DNA of 64,000 bases, taken from an uncultured Pelagibacteraceae bacterium. Its GTDB lineage: Bacteria; Pseudomonadota; Alphaproteobacteria; Pelagibacterales; Pelagibacteraceae. A program made the position numbers and the translations under genes. The notes beneath the pieces were generated by a model that was not told the origin of the DNA, did not search any database, and saw nothing but the letters and a program-made list of their open reading frames with translations. The DNA lies in NCBI GenBank assembly GCA_902568465.1, contig CACFQR010000001.1, positions 164,525 to 228,524 of the forward strand. Reading direction: 5' to 3'. Positions within the stretch are counted from its first letter, which is position 1. Every line of letters begins with the position of its first letter. Shown one piece after another: positions 60,711 to 64,000 of this stretch.

Positions 60711-61862
60711 TTAACCGTTTAATAATTTTACAGCGTAGTTTAATTGATTATCAGTTTCAGTATTAATTGAAAATTCCTCATTATTTTCTTCCTCTATTTT
60801 TATGTCAGGTGTTACACCTACATTTGAAATAGATTTGCCTGATGGTAAGTAATATTTAGATATGGTTAAACGTATGGCGCCTCTATTTTTTAGAGGAATA
60901 ATTGATTGAACAGACCCTTTACCATATGTAGTTTCACCTAATAAAACTGCCCTTTTCTGATCTTGCAAAGCACCCGCAACAATCTCAGCGGCAGAAGCTG
61001 ATCCATTATTAATTAGAACAACTAATGGCTTTCCACTAATTTGATCCCCTTTTTTGGCAAAAAACTTTCTATTTTCTCTTTGCTTTCTTCCTTTCGTGGA
61101 TACTATTTCCCCATCATCTAAAAAGAAATCTGAAATTTTGACTGCTTGAGTAAGAAGTCCACCTGGATTATTCCTTAAATCCAAAATATATCCTTTTAAG
61201 TTATTTTTTTTATACTTATAAATTTCTTTTTTTAGTTGCTCATCACTATTTTGATTAAAAGCTCTCAACCTAAGATATCCAACTTTTCCGTCAATTAATT
61301 TTGAAACTACAGACTTAATCTCAATTATTTCTCGAGTAATTTTAAAAATTTTTGCTCTTTTTAAACCCTTTCTTCTTACAGTAATTTCGATGTCCGATCC
61401 AACTGGACCTCTCATTAAGTTGACAGCTTCCATAAGGCTTTTGCCTTGAACCTGTTCACCATTAATTTGCACAATGTAATCTCCTGCCTTTATACCCGCT
61501 TTTGCAGCTGGGGTATCATCAATTGGAGCAATAACTTTTACAACACCTGCTTCCATACTAACTTCAATACCTAAACCACCAAACTCACCACTTGTTTCTA
61601 CTTGAGACTCCTTGAAGATTTCTGGGCTCATGTAAGCAGAGTATGGATCTAAAGATTGAAGAACTCCATTTATTGCTGAGTCCATAACATCTGACTGATT
61701 AACTTCGTCAACATATTCAGTTTCTATCTTTTCAAGCACCTCGCTAAAAATATCGATTTTTTCATAAAGCTCATCAGAATTTTGTGAAAAAGCTTTGTGT
61801 GAAATATTCAAAAAAATTATTGCAATAGTTAAAATTAATTTAATAGAATTCAATTTATTCAT
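60711..61862 (-). CDS. ctpA: Carboxy-terminal processing protease CtpA (S41)
   Basis: A 383-aa periplasmic serine protease. Signal peptide (M-N-K-L then hydrophobic to about residue 27), a PDZ domain (G-G-L-G-I-E-V, G-I-K-A-G-D-Y-I-V-Q-I-N-G), and the S41 core with catalytic Ser in N-G-S-A-S-A-A-E-I and Lys in Y-G-K-G-S-V-Q. I chose ATG 61862, which overlaps the rsfS stop (ATGA) and starts right at the signal peptide; the longer ORF to 61898 is not convincing. Confidence 0.94.
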   Translation of the reverse strand: MNKLNSIKLILTIAIIFLNISHKAFSQNSDELYEKIDIFSEVLEKIETEYVDEVNQSDVMDSAINGVLQSLDPYSAYMSPEIFKESQVETSGEFGGLGIEVSMEAGVVKVIAPIDDTPAAKAGIKAGDYIVQINGEQVQGKSLMEAVNLMRGPVGSDIEITVRRKGLKRAKIFKITREIIEIKSVVSKLIDGKVGYLRLRAFNQNSDEQLKKEIYKYKKNNLKGYILDLRNNPGGLLTQAVKISDFFLDDGEIVSTKGRKQRENRKFFAKKGDQISGKPLVVLINNGSASAAEIVAGALQDQKRAVLLGETTYGKGSVQSIIPLKNRGAIRLTISKYYLPSGKSISNVGVTPDIKIEEENNEEFSINTETDNQLNYAVKLLNG

Positions 61863-62215
61863 ATAGTTAGTCTTTCTTTTGGTATTAATTCTGACCACAT
61901 TCTTTCTAAATCATAAAATTTTCTTTTTTCTGGATGAAAAATATGAATTATAATATCTATAGCATCTATAAGTTTCCAATCATTACTATTCCTACCTTCC
62001 AGTCTACAGCCACTAATCCCCCTTTTTTTTAGTGTATCTAAAAGAATTTCAGATAATGCCTGTATATGTCTTGAAGAGCTCCCACTAGCAACAATCATGA
62101 AATCTGCAATTGAGGTCTTGTCTTTTAAGTTTATCGACCTAACTTCTATTGCTTTATTATCATTTAAAATACTTTCAATTTCTTTTTTTAATTTATTGAT
62201 TTCATTAATTTGCAT
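61859..62215 (-). CDS. rsfS: Ribosomal silencing factor RsfS
   Basis: A 118-aa DUF143/Iojap-family protein that binds L14 and blocks subunit joining in starvation. I-A-D-F-M-I-V-A-S-G-S-S-S-R-H-I near residue 34, D-W-K-L-I-D-A-I-D-I-I-I-H-I-F and R-x-F-Y-D-L-E-R-M-W are diagnostic. Overlaps ctpA; rlmH, usually the next gene, is not present. Confidence 0.95.
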   Translation of the reverse strand: MQINEINKLKKEIESILNDNKAIEVRSINLKDKTSIADFMIVASGSSSRHIQALSEILLDTLKKRGISGCRLEGRNSNDWKLIDAIDIIIHIFHPEKRKFYDLERMWSELIPKERLTI

Positions 62216-62226
62216 CAGATTTTATG

Positions 62227-62751
62227 TTACCAAAATTTTCTAATTAATGAAGAAGAAATATTGACCTTTTTGCAACTTACGTAAATTAAGTTATTTTTGA
62301 GGATTTTAGGTAGAATAGAATTCATTGATTTAACAGGATAATTTTGTCTAGGAAAAACTACTATTTTAGCAAGTTTGGGTATTTTTTTCCAATTTTGCCA
62401 TTTATTAAATTTTACCAGGTTGTCAGCACCTAATAAAAAATAGATTTCTTTCTTTTGATTTTTATTTTTCATGTATTTTAACAAATTAAATGTTTTAGTA
62501 GATTTGATTTTTTTATCAAGGTATTGCACTAAAATTTTTTTTTCTTTTATTGCTACTTTTTTTGATAATTTAATTCGGGTTTTTAAATTTAAAAGAGGTT
62601 TTTTTTTTAATGGGTTTTTTTTTGTAACAACCCAAATTAATTTATCTAATTTAAGTTTTTTTATACCAACTCTAGATATATGCAAGTGTCCTTTGTGAGG
62701 TGGATCAAATGTTCCTCCTAAAATACCAATTTTATTATTTTTTTTTTTCAA
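62227..62751 (-). CDS. nadD: Nicotinate-nucleotide adenylyltransferase NadD, C-terminally short
   Basis: A 174-aa NAD-pathway enzyme. G-G-T-F-D-P-P-H-K-G-H-L near residue 12 is the nucleotidyltransferase signature, and V-N-I-S-S-S-L-I-R-K near the end is the second ATP-binding motif. The protein stops three residues after that motif, so the ~15-30-residue C-terminal tail usual in NadD is missing. The 11-bp gap to rsfS and intact frame argue for a natural short form. 4 bp from proA. Confidence 0.9.
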   Translation of the reverse strand: MKKKNNKIGILGGTFDPPHKGHLHISRVGIKKLKLDKLIWVVTKKNPLKKKPLLNLKTRIKLSKKVAIKEKKILVQYLDKKIKSTKTFNLLKYMKNKNQKKEIYFLLGADNLVKFNKWQNWKKIPKLAKIVVFPRQNYPVKSMNSILPKILKNNLIYVSCKKVNISSSLIRKFW

Positions 62752-62755
62752 AAGA

Positions 62756-64000
62756 TTATTTCCTAGTTTGTCCTTTACCTTCTAAAATATATTTATATGT
62801 GGTGAGTTGAGAAAGTCCGATTGGGCCGCGTGGATGTAGTTTTCCAGTCGATATACCAACTTCAGCACCAAAACCAAATTCACCACCATCAGCGAACTGA
62901 GTCGAAGCATTGTGGACCGCTATAACACTGTTAACATTAGAAAGAAATGTTTTTGCCGTTTTTTTATTTTTTGTAACAATCGAATCTGTATGAGAAGAAC
63001 CATACTTATTTATATGATGTACTGCATCATAAACTCCATTTACAACTTTTACAGAAATTACAGGAGATAGATACTCTGTTTTCCAATCTTTATTTTTAGC
63101 AACTTTAATTTTACCAGTAACAAACTTTTTTATAAGCTTATCCCCCACTATTGAGCATCCTAGTTTTTTTAATTCATCTAATATAGGTTTACAATGAGTT
63201 TTTAGACATTTCTTATCTAATAACAAAGTTTCGGCAGCCCCACATATGCTAACATTTCTCATTTTAGAATTTCTAACAACTTTTATTGCCATATCCAAGT
63301 TTGCATCTCTATCTATATAAACGTGGCATATGCCTTCATAGTGACCAATAGTTGCAATTGTAGACTTTTTTAAAACTTTTTTTACTAAACTTTTTCCACC
63401 TCTTGGAATTATTACGTCTATGTAATTTTTCATGTTTGATAACAAATAATCTACATGCTTTCTGTTTTTACTTTGAACAAACTGGACACAATTCTCGTCA
63501 CATTTTTTCTTTTTTAGTGCTTTTTTGAAAAGATTGGCTAAAATTTTATTCGAATGAAATGCTTCTGATCCACCACGCAAAATTACTGTATTTCCGGTTT
63601 TAAAACACAAGGCAGCTACATCCGAGGTAACATTTGGTCTACTTTCATAAATAACACCAATTATCCCAATAGGTATTGATACCCTTTTTATAATTAATCC
63701 ATTAGGTCTTTTCCAAGAAGAAAGAGTTTTACCAATAGGGTCTTTAAACTTTATTATTTCTTTTATAGAATTTCGTATTTGCAAAATCTTTTTACTATCT
63801 AATCTAAGTCTATCGATCATGCTGTCATTAATTTTTTTTGATTTTGCAAAGAATATATCTTTTTTATTTTCTTTCAGAATTAAGTTTGTATTGATTTTCA
63901 AATATTGGTTAAACTGACTCAGTACAGAATTTTTTTTATGAATACTCAAAGTACCCAAGTGAAAAGAAGCAATTTTTGCTTTTTCACCCATTTTTTCCAT
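62756..64000 (-). CDS. proA: Gamma-glutamyl phosphate reductase (start at window edge)
   Basis: A 414-aa NADPH-dependent enzyme making glutamate-5-semialdehyde for proline. Conserved R-P-N-V-T-S-D-V-A-A near residue 115, G-N-T-V-I-L-R-G-G-S-E-A, and the catalytic Cys in S-I-C-G-A-A-E-T near 250. ATG at 63998-64000 gives a plausible N-terminus (M-E-K-M-G-E-K-A-K-I-A), but an earlier start outside the window cannot be excluded. Upstream gene of proA-nadD-rsfS-ctpA-rppH. Confidence 0.95.
   Translation of the reverse strand: MEKMGEKAKIASFHLGTLSIHKKNSVLSQFNQYLKINTNLILKENKKDIFFAKSKKINDSMIDRLRLDSKKILQIRNSIKEIIKFKDPIGKTLSSWKRPNGLIIKRVSIPIGIIGVIYESRPNVTSDVAALCFKTGNTVILRGGSEAFHSNKILANLFKKALKKKKCDENCVQFVQSKNRKHVDYLLSNMKNYIDVIIPRGGKSLVKKVLKKSTIATIGHYEGICHVYIDRDANLDMAIKVVRNSKMRNVSICGAAETLLLDKKCLKTHCKPILDELKKLGCSIVGDKLIKKFVTGKIKVAKNKDWKTEYLSPVISVKVVNGVYDAVHHINKYGSSHTDSIVTKNKKTAKTFLSNVNSVIAVHNASTQFADGGEFGFGAEVGISTGKLHPRGPIGLSQLTTYKYILEGKGQTRK

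Overview
The window is a compact, very AT-rich stretch of a streamlined alphaproteobacterial chromosome. Gene content and order point to the SAR11 / Pelagibacterales group (Candidatus Pelagibacter-like). The reasons are strong A/T and AGA/AAA codon bias, intergenic gaps that are mostly 0-60 bp with none above 300 bp, many ATGA/TAATG gene junctions, and several alphaproteobacterial synteny blocks that are recognisable but have had genes removed. I see no rRNA, tRNA, insertion sequence, prophage, integrase or CRISPR array. Nearly all 59 protein genes belong to known families.

Layout. 1-7.6 kb: the end of rsmI, a DolP-like BON lipoprotein, a malic enzyme-PTA fusion (minus strand), murJ, trpS, an Nfu-type Fe-S protein and a Bax-like glucosaminidase. 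7.6-21.8 kb: a polysaccharide deacetylase whose 5' end overlaps divergent tsaB, then the long plus-strand series fur-miaB-phoH-ybeY-lnt-metK and nusA-infB-rbfA-rpsO-pnp, with an intrinsic terminator immediately before nusA. 21.8-27.4 kb: a small cysteine-rich protein behind a Fur-type box, the fabA-fabB-fabI unsaturated fatty acid operon, divergent irr, and katG preceded by a perfect Irr-type (ICE) palindrome. 27.4-40 kb: the origin-proximal block SH3 protein-moeB-dut-coaBC-ubiB-ubiE (minus), then mutM-rpsT-dnaA-dnaN-gyrB-regB (plus). 40-44 kb: a polyamine operon (ornithine decarboxylase, deoxyhypusine-synthase-like protein, ureohydrolase) between regB and its probable partner regA, with a tandem 20-bp palindromic repeat in the shared upstream region. 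44-64 kb: bioY, a lone ABC ATPase, polA, chvI-chvG, ahcY, tsaE, an AmgK-like kinase, priA, the F1 ATP synthase operon atpHAGDC, and on the minus strand proA-nadD-rsfS-ctpA-rppH.

Functional themes: translation and transcription core (nusA operon, rpsT, trpS, ybeY, miaB, tsaB, tsaE, rsfS), replication (dnaA, dnaN, gyrB, polA, priA), envelope (murJ, lnt, Bax, deacetylase, AmgK-like, ctpA), iron and redox control (Fur/Mur-type regulator, Irr, katG, RegBA, ChvGI), methyl cycle (metK, ahcY), polyamines and ATP synthesis.

No wholly unknown multi-gene system was found. The best leads are regulatory: a possible NusA-controlled attenuator, a Fur-box-controlled eight-cysteine mini-protein, the tandem operator between ornithine decarboxylase and regA, the Irr box on katG, and promoters that seem to produce leaderless mRNAs. 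Gene functions come from motif and family recognition by eye; no database search was possible.
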